A stretch of 64,000 nt of DNA, from the NCBI GenBank assembly GCA_963754135.1, contig CAVWEY010000003.1, positions 2,294,001 through 2,358,000 on the forward strand. The letters run 5' to 3'. Below the pieces are notes generated by a model that was not told the origin of the DNA, did not search any database, and was given only the letters and a program-made list of their open reading frames with translations. This DNA is from JAJFUI01 sp963754135. GTDB lineage: Bacteria > Planctomycetota > Planctomycetia > Pirellulales > Thermoguttaceae. Below, one piece after another: positions 9,121 through 18,928 of this stretch. A program made the translations under genes and the position numbers. How positions within the stretch are numbered: the stretch's first letter is position 1; every line of letters begins with the position of its first letter.

Positions 9121-10803
9121 TCACTCCCTCACAACTTTCACCATCGGCAAATCGAGCCTATTCTCGCGGGCGCACGCCACCGCTTCCTCGTAGCCGGCGT
9201 CGGCGTGACGCATCACGCCTGTGCCGGGATCGTTGCGCAGCACGCGGGCCAGCCGGCGGGCGGCAGCCTCGGTGCCGTCGGCCACGATCACCAACCCGGC
9301 GTGCTGGCTGAAGCCGATGCCCACGCCCCCGCCGTGATGGAAGCTGACCCAGGTGGCCCCGCTGGCCGTGTTCAACATTGCGTTCAAGAGCGGCCAGTCG
9401 GACACGGCGTCCGAGCCGTCCCGCATCCCTTCCGTCTCGCGGTTCGGGCTGGCCACCGAGCCGGAATCGAGATGGTCGCGGCCGATGACCACGGGCGACC
9501 GCAACTCGCCGCGGGCGACCATCTCGTTGAACGCCAATCCGACCCGCGCCCGATCCGCAAGCCCGAGCCAGCAAATCCGGGCGGGGAGTCCCTGGAACTG
9601 AATCCGCTCGCGGGCCATGTCGAGCCACTGGTGCAAGTGCGGATCGTCCGGCACAAGCTCCTTCACCTTGGCGTCGGTGCGGTAGATGTCCTCCGGCTCG
9701 CCGGACAGGGCGACCCAGCGGAACGGCCCGACGCCGCGGCAAAACAACGGGCGGACGTAGGCCGGCACGAAACCGGGAAACGCGAAGGCATCGGCCACGC
9801 CCTCGTCTTTGGCCACCTGCCGGATGTTGTTGCCGTAGTCGAAAGTGGCCGCCCCGCGATTGCAGCGCCAGCATCGCCCGGACGTGGACGGCAATCGACT
9901 GCCGGGCCGCCCGGACAACCGCGGCCGGCTCGCTGAGCCGCATTTCACGGGCCTTCTCCAGCGTCCAGCCCGCCGGCAAGTAGCCGTTGAGCGGATCATG
10001 GGCGCTGGTCTGATCGGTCAACAGGTCGGGCGTGACTCCGCGGCGGACGATCTCCGGCAGCACCTCGGCACAGTTGCCCAGGAGTCCCACGGAAATCGCC
10101 CAGCCTTCGGCACAAGCCTCGCGGACCAGCCGCAGGGCCTCATCGAGCGAATCGGCTTTGCGGTCGAGGAACCGGGATTGCAGCCGTCGGTCGATGCGTG
10201 CCGGGTCGCACTCGACGGCCAGCATTGAGGCCCCGGCCATGGTGGCGGCCAGCGGTTGCGCCCCGCCCATCCCGCCCAGCCCGCCGGTGAGAATCCAGCG
10301 GCCGCGGAGCTTGCCGCCGAAGTGCCGCCGGCCGGCCTCGACGAACGTCTCGTAAGTCCCCTGGATGATCCCCTGCGAGCCGATGTAAATCCACGAGCCG
10401 GCGGTCATCTGGCCGAACATCATCAGTCCGCGGCGGTCCAACTCGTTGAAGTGCTCCCAGGTGGCCCAGTGCGGCACAAGGTTCGAGTTGGCCAGCAGCA
10501 CGCGGGGTGCGTCGGGGTGGGTTTTGAACACGCCCACCGGCTTGCCCGACTGGATCAGCAGCGTCTCATCGTCTTCCAACCGCCGCAGCACCTCGACAAT
10601 CCGGTCGAAGCACTGCCAGTCGCGGGCGGCGCGGCCCATGCCGCCGTAGACCACCAGTTCCGCCGGCCGCTCGGCCACTTCCGGGTCGAGATTGTTCATC
10701 AGCATCCGCAGCGGGGCTTCGGTGAGCCAGCTCTTGGCGCTCCGCACCGGCCCGCGCGGGCGCGGATGGTGCGGGAAGGATCGTTGCGATTGGATGGATT
10801 CAT
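9121..10803 (-). CDS. hutU: Urocanate hydratase (two frame breaks)
   Basis: HutU converts urocanate to imidazolonepropionate, the second step of histidine degradation, using tightly bound NAD+. Conserved segments include EAPLRMLMNNLDPEVAE, VVYGGMGRAARDWQCFD, GKPVGVFKTHPDAPRVL and LTGGLGGMGGAQPLA. The frame must shift twice. Near 10752 the ATG-initiated frame (SRTIRA) passes into the frame with PRGPVRSAKSWL. Near 9860 the frame passes into GAATFDYGNNIRQVAKDEG and on to the end at 9121. Total coding length then gives about 560 residues, the family norm. The ATG at 10803 lies 5 bases after the hutI stop, so hutI-hutU form an operon. The breaks look like single-base losses in C/G runs and are probably assembly errors. 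Confidence 0.88.
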
Positions 10804-10808
10804 GGATT

Positions 10809-12047
10809 TCACCCGGTAATCTTGCCGTTGAAAATCCGCTGCCGCAGCCGGGGGACGCCGAACTCGCAGACCAACTCCGCCGGATGGTCGACGTCCCATA
10901 CCAGGAAATCGGCCTGCTTGCCCACCGTAAGCGTACCGAGGTGGTCGGCCAGGCCAAGCGCCCGGGCGGCGTGGCGGGTGGCGCCGGCCAGCGCCTCCTC
11001 GGGCGTCAGTCCGAAGAGCGTGCAGGCCATGTTGAGTGCCAGCCGCAGCGACGCCAGCGGACACGTGCCGGGGTTCAGGTCGCTGGCCACGGCCATCGGC
11101 ACGCCGGCGGCGCGAAGCACCGCCACCGGCGGCTTCTGCGTCTCACGGAGGAAGTAGAACGCGCCGGGCAGCAACACGGCGACCGTGCCGGCCTCGGCCA
11201 TCGCCTGCACGCCGGAGGGGTCAAGATGTTCGAGATGGTCCGCCGAGAGGGCCTTGAAACGGGCGGCCAACCGGGCGCCGCCGAGATCGGAAAGCTGCTC
11301 GAAATGGCCCTTGACCGGCAGGCCGTGCCGCCCGGCGGCCGCGAAAACCCGCTCGCACTGCGCCGGCGAGAAGGCAATCCGCTCGCAGAACACGTCCACC
11401 GCGTCGGCCAGCCCTTCGGCCGCGGCGGCCGGAATCATCTCGTCGCAAACGTGCGTCACGTAATCGTCCGCCCGGCCGGCAAACTCCGGCGGCAAGGCGT
11501 GGGCAGCCAGGAGTGTCGTCGAAACGTTGACCGGCACGTGCTCGGCCAGCCGCCGGGCAACCCGCAGCATCTTCAACTCGTCGCCGAGCGTCAGGCCATA
11601 GCCCGACTTGATCTCGACGGTCGTGACCCCTTCGGCCGCGAGGGCCTGCAAACGCGGCAGCGAGGCCGCCAACAGTTCGGACTCGCCCAGGGCGCGGGTG
11701 GCGCGAACCGTGGCGAGGATGCCGCCCCCTTGCCGGGCGATCTCTTCGTAAGAGACCCCGGACCACCGCATTTCGATCTCCCGTGCCCGATTGCCGCCGT
11801 AAATCAGGTGCGTGTGGCAATCGACCAGGCCCGGCGTGATCCAGGCGTTGCCGGCGTCAATGACCTCCGCCGTGCCCGTGTCTTGCGGCAGGCAGTCCAT
11901 CGGCACGATGGCGGCGATTTTGCCCCCCCGGACGCCGATCGCGCAGCCCAGCCGCGCCCCATAAGGGGCGGCCCCCCCGGCCTCCATCGTCGCCAGCCGG
12001 GCGTTGATCCAAAGGCGGTCGCAGGATGGAATCGCGGAGACCGGCAT
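10809..12047 (-). CDS. hutI: Imidazolonepropionase
   Basis: HutI hydrolyses imidazolone-5-propionate to N-formimino-L-glutamate, the third histidine-degradation step. The 412-residue amidohydrolase has the metal-binding WITPGLVDCHTHLIYGG near residue 70, the substrate region VEIKSGYGLT, the later metal ligand region PVKGHFEQLSD, and AVASDLNPGTCP near the C-terminus. It is directly followed (5-base gap) by hutU on the same strand. With the FtcD gene at 14463-16302 the window covers every step from urocanate to glutamate. hutH (histidine ammonia-lyase) is not seen here. Confidence 0.95.
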   Translation of the reverse strand: MPVSAIPSCDRLWINARLATMEAGGAAPYGARLGCAIGVRGGKIAAIVPMDCLPQDTGTAEVIDAGNAWITPGLVDCHTHLIYGGNRAREIEMRWSGVSYEEIARQGGGILATVRATRALGESELLAASLPRLQALAAEGVTTVEIKSGYGLTLGDELKMLRVARRLAEHVPVNVSTTLLAAHALPPEFAGRADDYVTHVCDEMIPAAAAEGLADAVDVFCERIAFSPAQCERVFAAAGRHGLPVKGHFEQLSDLGGARLAARFKALSADHLEHLDPSGVQAMAEAGTVAVLLPGAFYFLRETQKPPVAVLRAAGVPMAVASDLNPGTCPLASLRLALNMACTLFGLTPEEALAGATRHAARALGLADHLGTLTVGKQADFLVWDVDHPAELVCEFGVPRLRQRIFNGKITG

Positions 12048-12206
12048 GGGGAGCCTATTGTAGTGCGGCCACCATCGGCCGTCGAGGTTCTAACGGGGGG
12101 TATTGCTTTCGCGCACGCAATCTGGTATTGTAGCGAATAACATTCTGCTTAGCACTCTTTTTTCGGACTTCTTATCAACCTTTTCGGGCTTGGGAGGATG
12201 AAGATC

Positions 12207-12506
12207 ATGGGTGCCTTGAAAGAAACGGGAACAGAGCAGGATGCCAAGCAAGCGATCGCCACGGAGATCGCCCTGAAAGTCGGGCTATTGGAGAAGTGCG
12301 AGGAACATGGCTGCGTCTACGATGCCATGAACGACTTCGCCCTGGAGGACGCCTTCCGCTACGGCGAGACGTTGATGTCGCGAAACGACCCGCTGGTGGC
12401 CGCCTTCGCGGGCGACCGCCGACGGCTGCACCGCACCCTGGAGAACGTCCGCACGGGACTGCCCAACTGCTGCGACCAGTGTTATTACGCACAGCAGAAG
12501 AAGTGA
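12207..12506 (+). CDS. Small cysteine-containing hypothetical protein
   Basis: The frame gives about 99 residues. I prefer the ATG at 12207 because GGAGG sits 9 bases before it, whereas it abuts the earlier ATG at 12198. The protein is mostly helical, with LLEKCEEHGCVYDAMNDFAL in the middle and a C-terminal NCCDQCYYAQQKK. The four or five cysteines could bind metal, but I recognise no family. It stands alone: hutI is divergent upstream and a REP pair begins 20 bases downstream. Confidence 0.6.
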   Translation: MGALKETGTEQDAKQAIATEIALKVGLLEKCEEHGCVYDAMNDFALEDAFRYGETLMSRNDPLVAAFAGDRRRLHRTLENVRTGLPNCCDQCYYAQQKK

Positions 12507-12526
12507 GCGGGCGAGACGAGTATCAC

Positions 12527-12591
12527 GTAGGTTATGCTTTAGCATAACGGGCGGGCTGATCGCCCATTCGTTATGCTGAAGCATAACCTAC
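12527..12591. repeat. REP inverted pair, family A (GTAG + GTTATGC stem)
   Basis: Unit 12527-12548 reads GTAG then GTTATGC-TTTA-GCATAAC. Unit 12570-12591 is the same in inverse orientation with a TTCA loop. This is the GTAG-plus-hairpin form of bacterial REP elements, arranged as a head-to-head pair. It matches the pairs at 13692 and 14402 that bracket the RAYT gene. Confidence 0.9.
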
Positions 12592-12621
12592 GGAAGTACG
12601 CTCCCGAAAGGAGATATTCCG

Positions 12622-13695
12622 ATGAACGCCAAGACCGTTCTGTTCTGTGTATGCTTTCTGCTTTTCTGCTTGATGGCAAAATCAGCAAAAACTGAAAAAC
12701 AAGTTCCTGTTTCAGTTACTCCGGACGGAACTAAAACACAGCCTGCAGAAACGCAGAAAGAGTACATTGTCAAGCAAGGAAGGGATGAGGTATTTGCCCG
12801 TCACGGCCATTCCGACATTAGTTTTCACGTCGGAAAAATCAGGACTGTGCTGGATATAGGAGGAGGAGATGCTTATTTTAAATTTAAACCAGGAGAAAAC
12901 ATAGAGTTTTGCAGGTTGCCCAACACCCAAGAGGTCACAGACCCATCGCTGCTTGAATATAAAAAAGAAAGTGTTGGGTGGCAAAAAAAACCATTCCCTG
13001 CGGTACATGTGTCCAAAGGAAAAAAGGTAGTCCTAAGGGCAGGCAATAAGTATGCCGAGATAAAGCCAATAGAGTTCAAAAAGGACCCTAAGGTTCCTCG
13101 CTCGTCTGTAGAATACTGGCAAAAAGATTATACTCTAGACCCTGGCTCTATGGTCTACGACTGGAAGTACTGGGAAGAAAAGCCTTTGCCAAGCGCCGAA
13201 GGCGTCAAGACTCTGGCAGTCTCGCCTCTAAAGGGTTTCTACCTCTCGGGCATCAGCTTCTCGTGGGAGGTTGCTCCTACCATCTCTGCTTCCCAGCAGC
13301 AAAGGATGGAGCTTAACTACGAGGTGAAGCTGAGCTCCATAGACAAGCTGGAGTTTGCTCTGGTCAAAGGTGTCGGATTAGCCGACATTAAAGACCTTAG
13401 CCAGTTCAGCTTCAACCAAGCTGACTCAAGGCCGGGCAGCTATGGGAAGGTTCCTGTTTACCTAAACGAAGTTGTTATCTTCAGGCTCAACAGAGACAAG
13501 TGTTTTGCCTTCTCGCCGGTCAGAGTGGAAGACAGCGGAGTTATTAAAACTGCCTCAGATGAGGTGAAAAACAAGTCCGTTGTCTACGAACAGAGAGACT
13601 GGCCGCCAAAGGAGGCAAAAGCGAAGGATCGTAAGCCGAACGCCAACGCGCCCGCAACGGCGGCCAAAAAGGCAGGCAAGGTCAAGGCCCCGTAG
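12622..13695 (+). CDS. Secreted protein of unknown function, AT-richer than its surroundings
   Basis: The 357-residue protein begins with a clear signal peptide (KTVLFCVCFLLFCLMAKSAK) after an AAAGGAG ribosome site at 12608. The mature part is rich in Lys and aromatic residues, with a low-complexity Lys/Pro/Ala tail (KEAKAKDRKPNANAPATAAK). I recognise no domain. Base and codon use (many AAA, TTT, ATA, AGG) differ sharply from flanking genes except in the last 100 bases, which return to local GC. The gene lies exactly between two family-A REP pairs, and its TAG stop (13693-13695) is part of the second pair's GTAG. This suggests horizontally acquired cargo, which is inference. Confidence 0.75.
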   Translation: MNAKTVLFCVCFLLFCLMAKSAKTEKQVPVSVTPDGTKTQPAETQKEYIVKQGRDEVFARHGHSDISFHVGKIRTVLDIGGGDAYFKFKPGENIEFCRLPNTQEVTDPSLLEYKKESVGWQKKPFPAVHVSKGKKVVLRAGNKYAEIKPIEFKKDPKVPRSSVEYWQKDYTLDPGSMVYDWKYWEEKPLPSAEGVKTLAVSPLKGFYLSGISFSWEVAPTISASQQQRMELNYEVKLSSIDKLEFALVKGVGLADIKDLSQFSFNQADSRPGSYGKVPVYLNEVVIFRLNRDKCFAFSPVRVEDSGVIKTASDEVKNKSVVYEQRDWPPKEAKAKDRKPNANAPATAAKKAGKVKAP

Positions 13696-13813
13696 GTTAT
13701 GCTTTAGCATAACACCAGTCGTGGGACAACATCGGCGGGGTCGGAACGGTGAGACTCCGGGGGCGGCCGCGTCGTTGGCGAGTTGTGGCGAGTTATGCTG
13801 AAGCATAAGCTAC
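13692..13813. repeat. REP inverted pair, family A (second copy)
   Basis: Unit 13692-13713 is GTAG plus the GTTATGC-TTTA-GCATAAC hairpin. Unit 13792-13813 is its inverse with one change in the foot (GTAGCTTATGC on the minus strand). The first GTAG supplies the stop codon of the preceding gene. The RAYT gene ends 8 bases after the second unit. Confidence 0.9.
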
Positions 13814-13820
13814 GCGGGAG

Positions 13821-14384
13821 TCACTCCAGCAGGTCCGAATCAACCCTACTGAGATCGGGCGGCGGACAATCATTGGTTCCCCATCGCTCGGGATAATCGC
13901 CGCTGAGCAGGTAACGGTGAAAGGAGGACCACGGCCAGTCCTTCGGGCTCGGCACATAGCCGTGCTTTACGGGGTTGTAGTGGATGTAGTCGGCGTGATC
14001 GTGGAGGTCTCGTTCGTCGCGAATAGTGTGCTCGATGAAGCGGGGTTGCCAGACGCCGCGACGGCGTTGACGCTGGTAGCCCTCGCTGACCCCACATTCC
14101 GTGCCGCCCTGTTTCAACCACTCGGTGGTGAACTTGGCCTTGATCGCTCGCCAGCGGCCGGAGTAGTCCGCGTCGCCGGAGGGCAGCGTCCATATGGCGT
14201 GCAAGTGGTCCGGCAAGAGCACGATGGCCACGGTCTCGAAAGGCGATCGTTGCCGTGTTTCCCGCATCAGCCGGCCGAGCAGTTTTCGCGCGACGGCCAA
14301 GCGGAACAGCGGCGTCCGATCCGCGGCGACCAAGGTGAAGAAATAGGTGCCGCCTTCGACGAAATACCGCCGATAGTCCGGCAT
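13821..14384 (-). CDS. RAYT: REP-associated tyrosine transposase (Y1/HUH)
   Basis: RAYTs are single-domain HUH enzymes that cut and join single-stranded REP DNA at a GTAG-flanked hairpin. The 187-residue protein has the HUH pair in LLPDHLHAIWTLP (His 60, His 62) and the catalytic tyrosine helix ADYIHYNPVKHG (Tyr 133 or 136), followed by DWPWSSFHRYL, the standard RAYT ending. The ATG at 14384 has a strong GAGGAGG site. Family-A REP pairs lie 8 bases beyond its 3' end and 18 bases before its start, so gene and substrate form a REPtron. It appears intact and may be active. Confidence 0.92.
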   Translation of the reverse strand: MPDYRRYFVEGGTYFFTLVAADRTPLFRLAVARKLLGRLMRETRQRSPFETVAIVLLPDHLHAIWTLPSGDADYSGRWRAIKAKFTTEWLKQGGTECGVSEGYQRQRRRGVWQPRFIEHTIRDERDLHDHADYIHYNPVKHGYVPSPKDWPWSSFHRYLLSGDYPERWGTNDCPPPDLSRVDSDLLE

Positions 14385-14401
14385 TGCTGTTTCCTCCTCA
14401 T

Positions 14402-14466
14402 GTAGGTTATGCTTCAGCATAACGGCCGTGCCGGTGGCCGGCCAGTTATGCTGAAGCATGACCTAC
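14402..14466. repeat. REP inverted pair, family A (third copy)
   Basis: Unit 14402-14423 is GTAG plus GTTATGC-TTCA-GCATAAC. Unit 14445-14466 is the inverse with one mismatch (CATGAC). The GTAG of the inverse unit contributes the TAG stop of the ftcD gene (14463-14465, minus strand). Confidence 0.9.
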
Positions 14467-16302
14467 GGGTTCCTCTCCGCCAGTTTCCGGTCGACCGATT
14501 CGCTCGTTTCGTCGAGGAGCTTGCGAGCGTCTTCCAGGAGTTGTGCGCACTGCTGGCGCTTCTCTTCGACGAAGCGCCGGTCGGTGATTTGGGGGAGATT
14601 GGTGAGCACGTTCCAGATTCCTCCCCGCACGCCGGCAAAGGCGATTTCGCAGCCGACCGCCGCGTCGCTGAGCGAGGCGGCCAGGCCGTGCAGCGTCATT
14701 TCGCGGGCGGCCTGCATCGCCTCGAAGCTGAGCACCGCCGTCTGATAGGGGACGTTGACCGCGATAGTCAGGCCCGCCTGCATCCGCTCGGTGCGAAGCT
14801 GCTTCTGCTCGGGCGTATCGGCCGGCAGCCGCAGGGCTTCGAGATAGGCGTTGAACGCCTCGGTGTCTTCGTCCACCGCGGCCAGCAACTTGTCCTTGAC
14901 CGCCTGGGCCTTCTCGGCGACGGACAGAAGCAGCTTGAGTTTCTCGGCGTCGTTGGTCTTGTGGTGGGTGATATTGGCGACCATCGAGCTTAAGGCCGCG
15001 CCGAGCGAGCCGGCCAATGCGGCGATCGAGCCGCCGCCGGGGGCGGGCGTGTCGCGCGAGAACCTCGTCGACAAAATCGGCCACGGCCGTATCCACCAGA
15101 GAGTCTTTCTTCCGCATCGGTAGTCCGATCACTTTCTTCCGGGGGTCAAAGGGTTGCACGTCGCCGAGTCCCATCGAGAACACGGCCGCCTCGATGAGGT
15201 CCGCGGCCGGGACACCGCAAGAACTGCCCTGCTTGCTCAGATAATGCTTGCCGGCGTCGAGCATGGCCCGATAGGGGATCATGCCGACGACCTCGCTGCC
15301 GGTGACGACCAGTCCGCGGTCGGCGGCCAGCCGCCGGGCCTCTTCCAGCACCAGGTGCGGCGGGGTGACGCGGTAATTGGTCAGATTGATCGAGATTTGC
15401 GCCCGCCGGTACTGATCGACGTACCAGCCGATAGCCTTGCAGTAGGGGAACTTGCCGGCGCGGCGGACCTTCTGGCCGACCGGGTTCGAGAAATCGGCAA
15501 TGTCCTTGGCCAGTTCACGGAGTTCGTAATTGTGAACGCCGCGGCAGTGCTGCTCGGTCTCCTCGAAGGTCTTTCCGACGAAGTCGCAGTTGCCGCAAGG
15601 GAAGTGGCCTTCCCGATAGAAGAGCACTTCGCCGCGGGAGTAATGGGGGGAGTCGGTCTTGGCGCGGGCGACGCGGCCCGTCTCACGAAGCTCGAAGGCG
15701 ATGTCCGTGGCGGCGGCCTTGTCGCGGGTGTTGAGCGTGACGTTGTAGGCGATCAGGAACTCGCGGGCGCCGATGACCGTCGCGCCCGTGCGGGGATTGA
15801 ACCGCGCCGGGCCGCAGTCCGGCTTCCACCGCTTGTCTTGGAGTTTCTCGGCCAGCCGCTCATACTCGCCCTCGCGGATCGTCGCCAGATTCCTCCGCTC
15901 GGGCGTCAGGGCGGCGGCTTCGTAGAAATAGACGGGAATCTGCAACTCGTCGCCAACCCGCTTACCGACGCGATGGGCGATGGCGGCACAGTCCTCCAAC
16001 GTCACGCCCTCGACCGGCACGAAGGGGCAGACGTCGGTGGCGCCGAGGCGGGGATGGGCGCCGTGGTGGCGGCTCATGTCGAGCACGGCCGCCGCCTTGG
16101 CAATCGCCCGGAACGCCGCCTCGGCCACCGCCTCCGGCGGGCCAACGAAGGTGACCACGGTCCGGTTGGTGTCCCGGCCGGGGTCCACGTCGAGGAGCCT
16201 GACGCCCGGAACCGACTGGATGGCGTCGGTGATCTGCTTGATTTTGGCGGCGTCCTTTCCTTCGGAGAAGTTGGGCACGCACTCGACCAGTGGGGCGGGC
16301 AT
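14463..16302 (-). CDS. ftcD: Bifunctional glutamate formiminotransferase / formimino-THF cyclodeaminase (frameshift near 15055)
   Basis: The N-terminal two thirds is glutamate formiminotransferase (LVECVPNFSEGKDAAKI, DVDPGRDTNRTVVTFVG, MSRHHGAHPRLGATDVCPF). The C-terminal third is the cyclodeaminase (DTPAPGGGSIAALAGSLGAA, HGLAASLSDAAVGCEIAFAG). Together they pass the formimino group of formiminoglutamate to tetrahydrofolate and release ammonia, ending the histidine route. The two parts lie in different frames joined at FVDEVLA/RDTPAPGGG near 15055. The junction falls inside a normally continuous linker, so one protein with a base error is likely, though two overlapping genes cannot be excluded. 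The start ATG is at 16302. The stop codon is provided by a REP. Confidence 0.9.
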
Positions 16303-16485
16303 TAGGGCGTCCTTGGGGGCGGAAAACCGGATGTAGCAGCCCTGAGTGTGCCCAGGCGGCCAGAAAAGGTCAATGCCCGGCAAGCCGAATTTGCCGGTTA
16401 TGCCGGCCCGCCTAGAATTCAATAGATGACCTAGAATAGTAAGAATCCCGCAAGGGGGAGAACCTTAACACGAGGGGAGAACAAG

Positions 16486-16866
16486 ATGATCGAAGTACTG
16501 CCCGAAAGCGAAGGCAACATGTTGGTCCTTTGGGCCACCGGCCGGCTCACCGACCAGGACTACAAGGACGTGTTGATTCCGCGGTTGGAGACGATTATCC
16601 GCGAGCATGGCAAGGCGCGGCTGGTGATGGACATGAGCGGGGAGTTCCGCGGCTGGCAGGTTGCCGCCATGTGGGACGACTTCCGCTTCGGCATGGCCCA
16701 CCGGCACGATTTTCAACGGATGGCGATTGTGGGCGGGCCGCGTTGCGTGGAGTGGGGCACCAAGCTGGCCAAGCTGATGATGAGCGGCGAAATCCAGTGC
16801 TTCCCGCCCAACGCCCGCGAGGACGCCATCGCCTGGGTCAACCAGCAGGAGCCGGCGGTCGTCTGA
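16486..16866 (+). CDS. SpoIIAA-like (STAS superfamily) protein
   Basis: The protein has 126 residues with the SpoIIAA-like (PF11964-type) pattern: MIEVLPESEGNMLVLWATGR, then LTDQDYKDVLIPRLETIIRE, the strand KARLVMDMSGEFRG, and the ending ECF-free tail QCFPPNAREDAIAWV. GGGGAG precedes the ATG by 8 bases. The family is cytoplasmic and its function is not well established; lipid or protein binding has been suggested. No operon partner: the nearest same-strand gene is 270 bases downstream, and nothing else is seen in that gap. Confidence 0.8.
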   Translation: MIEVLPESEGNMLVLWATGRLTDQDYKDVLIPRLETIIREHGKARLVMDMSGEFRGWQVAAMWDDFRFGMAHRHDFQRMAIVGGPRCVEWGTKLAKLMMSGEIQCFPPNAREDAIAWVNQQEPAVV

Positions 16867-17137
16867 CCCGCAGTTCAGCCAGGGCGGCGAGTAGCGTGGG
16901 AATATCGGCCACTGCCCGCAACCTTTCGCCACTCGACGCCTGCACCATGATGACCTCACTTCTGCGCCGGGACTCCCATAGGAATTGTACGCTTGTCCGG
17001 CGTCTGGGGCCATTCTCCGGCTGGCCCGCTGCTCTGAAGCTCTTGCGGAACCGCCCCCGGCCGGCCATAATCGGCAATCATGCTGTAACCCATGCTGTAA
17101 CCGATGTCCGTTTGACCCGTAAGTGGAGGACGCAATC

Positions 17138-17845
17138 GTGAAGAAGGCCATTTTCGCATTGGCAATCGCTCTGGCCTGGGCGGCAATCGGCCACCGCGTC
17201 GCGGCGGTGCCCGCAACCGACCCGCCGGTTCCGCCCCGGACACATCCCGACACCACCGGCTGGAGCGACCTGTTTGCTGCGGATCTCTCCAACGGAATCT
17301 ACCCCCAAGGGGTCTGGTTCTGGCGGGATGGTGAACTGACGGCCACCAAGGACGAGAACATTTGGACGCGGAAGGAGTATCGGAACTGTATTATCGACCT
17401 GGAGTTCAAGAACGGACCGGCCGCCAACAGCGGAGTGTTCGTCTACGGCAGCGACATCAAGCACTGGGCCGGCTCCGTGGAAATCCAGATACTGGACGAC
17501 TACGCGGAGAAATGGGCGAAGGTCCCTCCCACCTGGAAGTGTGCGGGCATCTTCGGACGGCTGGCCCCGAGCAAGCAGACCGTCAAGAAGGCGGGGCAAT
17601 GGAACCACATGACGGTCACCTGCCTGGGCCCGAAAATTTCCGTGATCCTCAACGGCGAGCTTGTCACGGACATCGACATGAGGAAGTGGACCTCGGGCAA
17701 GAAGAATCCCGACGGCAGCGACATTCCCGCGTGGCTCAACAGGCCGTTGGCCGAGCTTCCCACCAAGGGACACATCGGTTTGCAGGGAAAGCACGGCGGC
17801 GCGCCGATCTACTTCCGCAACGTCAAGATCAAGGAGTTGGACTGA
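17138..17845 (+). CDS. Secreted DUF1080 (3-keto-disaccharide hydrolase-like) protein
   Basis: I place the start at the GTG at 17138, which follows GGAGGA by 7 bases and gives a clean signal peptide (KKAIFALAIALAWAAIG). The mature part is a DUF1080 beta-sandwich: GWSDLFAADLSNGIY, GELTATKDENIWTRKEY, NSGVFVYGSDIKHWAGSVEI, GQWNHMTVTCLGPKISVILN and HIGLQGKHGGAPIYFRNVKI. The family is strongly expanded in planctomycetes, and some members act on 3-keto-glycosides. Here the substrate is unknown. Its 3' end overlaps the convergent DUF6807 gene by 17 bases. Confidence 0.88.
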   Translation: MKKAIFALAIALAWAAIGHRVAAVPATDPPVPPRTHPDTTGWSDLFAADLSNGIYPQGVWFWRDGELTATKDENIWTRKEYRNCIIDLEFKNGPAANSGVFVYGSDIKHWAGSVEIQILDDYAEKWAKVPPTWKCAGIFGRLAPSKQTVKKAGQWNHMTVTCLGPKISVILNGELVTDIDMRKWTSGKKNPDGSDIPAWLNRPLAELPTKGHIGLQGKHGGAPIYFRNVKIKELD

Positions 17846-18810
17846 CCGACAGCTTCACCCACCGCTGGTAGAGCTTCTCGACCGTCGCCTTGTCGGCCTC
17901 GCCGTCCCAGAGGGCCACTCCGTAGCAGAGGTTTAGCGGGTGGCCGGCCTTGACGGTGATCGGCTCCTTCCACTCGTTCATCGTCGCCGAGAGGTAGGCG
18001 AACGGATTGGTCATGGTGAACATGACCGCCGGGTGGCGGAAGTCGGCGGGGTGGTCGAACAGGGCCACCGTGACCGGCTTGCCGTCGGCCTTGGCAGTGT
18101 AGGCGCACCACTTGGTGCGCACCAGCCGGCAATGGTTGGGGCCGTCTTCGCCGGCCTTGTCGTCGGCGTTGAAGAACCGCCCGCCCTTGTCCATCGAGGT
18201 GAGGAACCGCATCCCCAGGCCGTTGTAGTGCGTCCCGCTCAAGACGGCGGAGTCCTTGCCCGGCGGCGGCTCCAGCCGCGAACGCCATTCGATCAGCGTG
18301 GCGCCGAAGTCGGGGGCTTTATAGGCGGCGATCTCGCGGCGCTCGACCAGTGTGGGCTTGTTCGTAGGCGGTGCAATCCAGTCAAGTTCCTCGGTGAAAG
18401 CGACACGCGGCGCGCCGTCAGGGAGTTCGCGGATGTCCTCCTTGAGTGAGCGATGTTTCTCTTTTCCGAACGCCGGGTTCGACTCCTCCCAGAAGTTCAC
18501 ACCGTCAACGCTCATGGCGAACATCAGGGCGTGATGGTGCTTGTGGTCAAACGGTGAATTGCAGCAACACCTGCACCCCGCCCGGCGAGAAGAGTTCTTC
18601 GACGTAGGGCTTCCACTCGGTGCCGCCGCCTTTCCATCTGTAAGCAAACACCGGCCGGTCGCCGTCGTACACCTTCTTCCCGCTCTTGGTTTCGACGACG
18701 CCGATTATGTTGCCGAGCTCCTCGGCGGCCGATGCGCTGGGGCGGACGAAGGGCGGCGGCGCTGCGAGAACGATGGCTACAATCAGGAATTTCAACGTTC
18801 GTTCAAACAT
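17829..18810 (-). CDS. Secreted DUF6807 (PmoA-like) protein, frameshifted near 18558
   Basis: The N-terminal part starts at an ATG with GAGGAG upstream and has a signal peptide (FERTLKFLIVAIVLAAPPPF). It then shows DGDRPVFAYRW and ends in the wrong frame at VQVLLQFTV. The next frame resumes with NSPFDHKHHHALMFAMSVDG and continues with HYNGLGMRFLTSMDKGG and TMTNPFAYLSATMNEW to the stop at 17829. Joined, the pieces give the usual planctomycete DUF6807 protein of about 325 residues. Function is unknown. Such genes often lie near DUF1080 and sugar-isomerase genes, as here, suggesting carbohydrate use (inference). Confidence 0.8.
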
Positions 18811-18928
18811 GTGTATTTCTCCTCGGAATGGGACGTTCATTGATCCACTGCTCACACCCCCCGCAACCGCAGTCGCGGGGCGTTCTCCTCCAACCTCTCC
18901 TCCGTAATCTCTTATCTCTCATCCCTTA

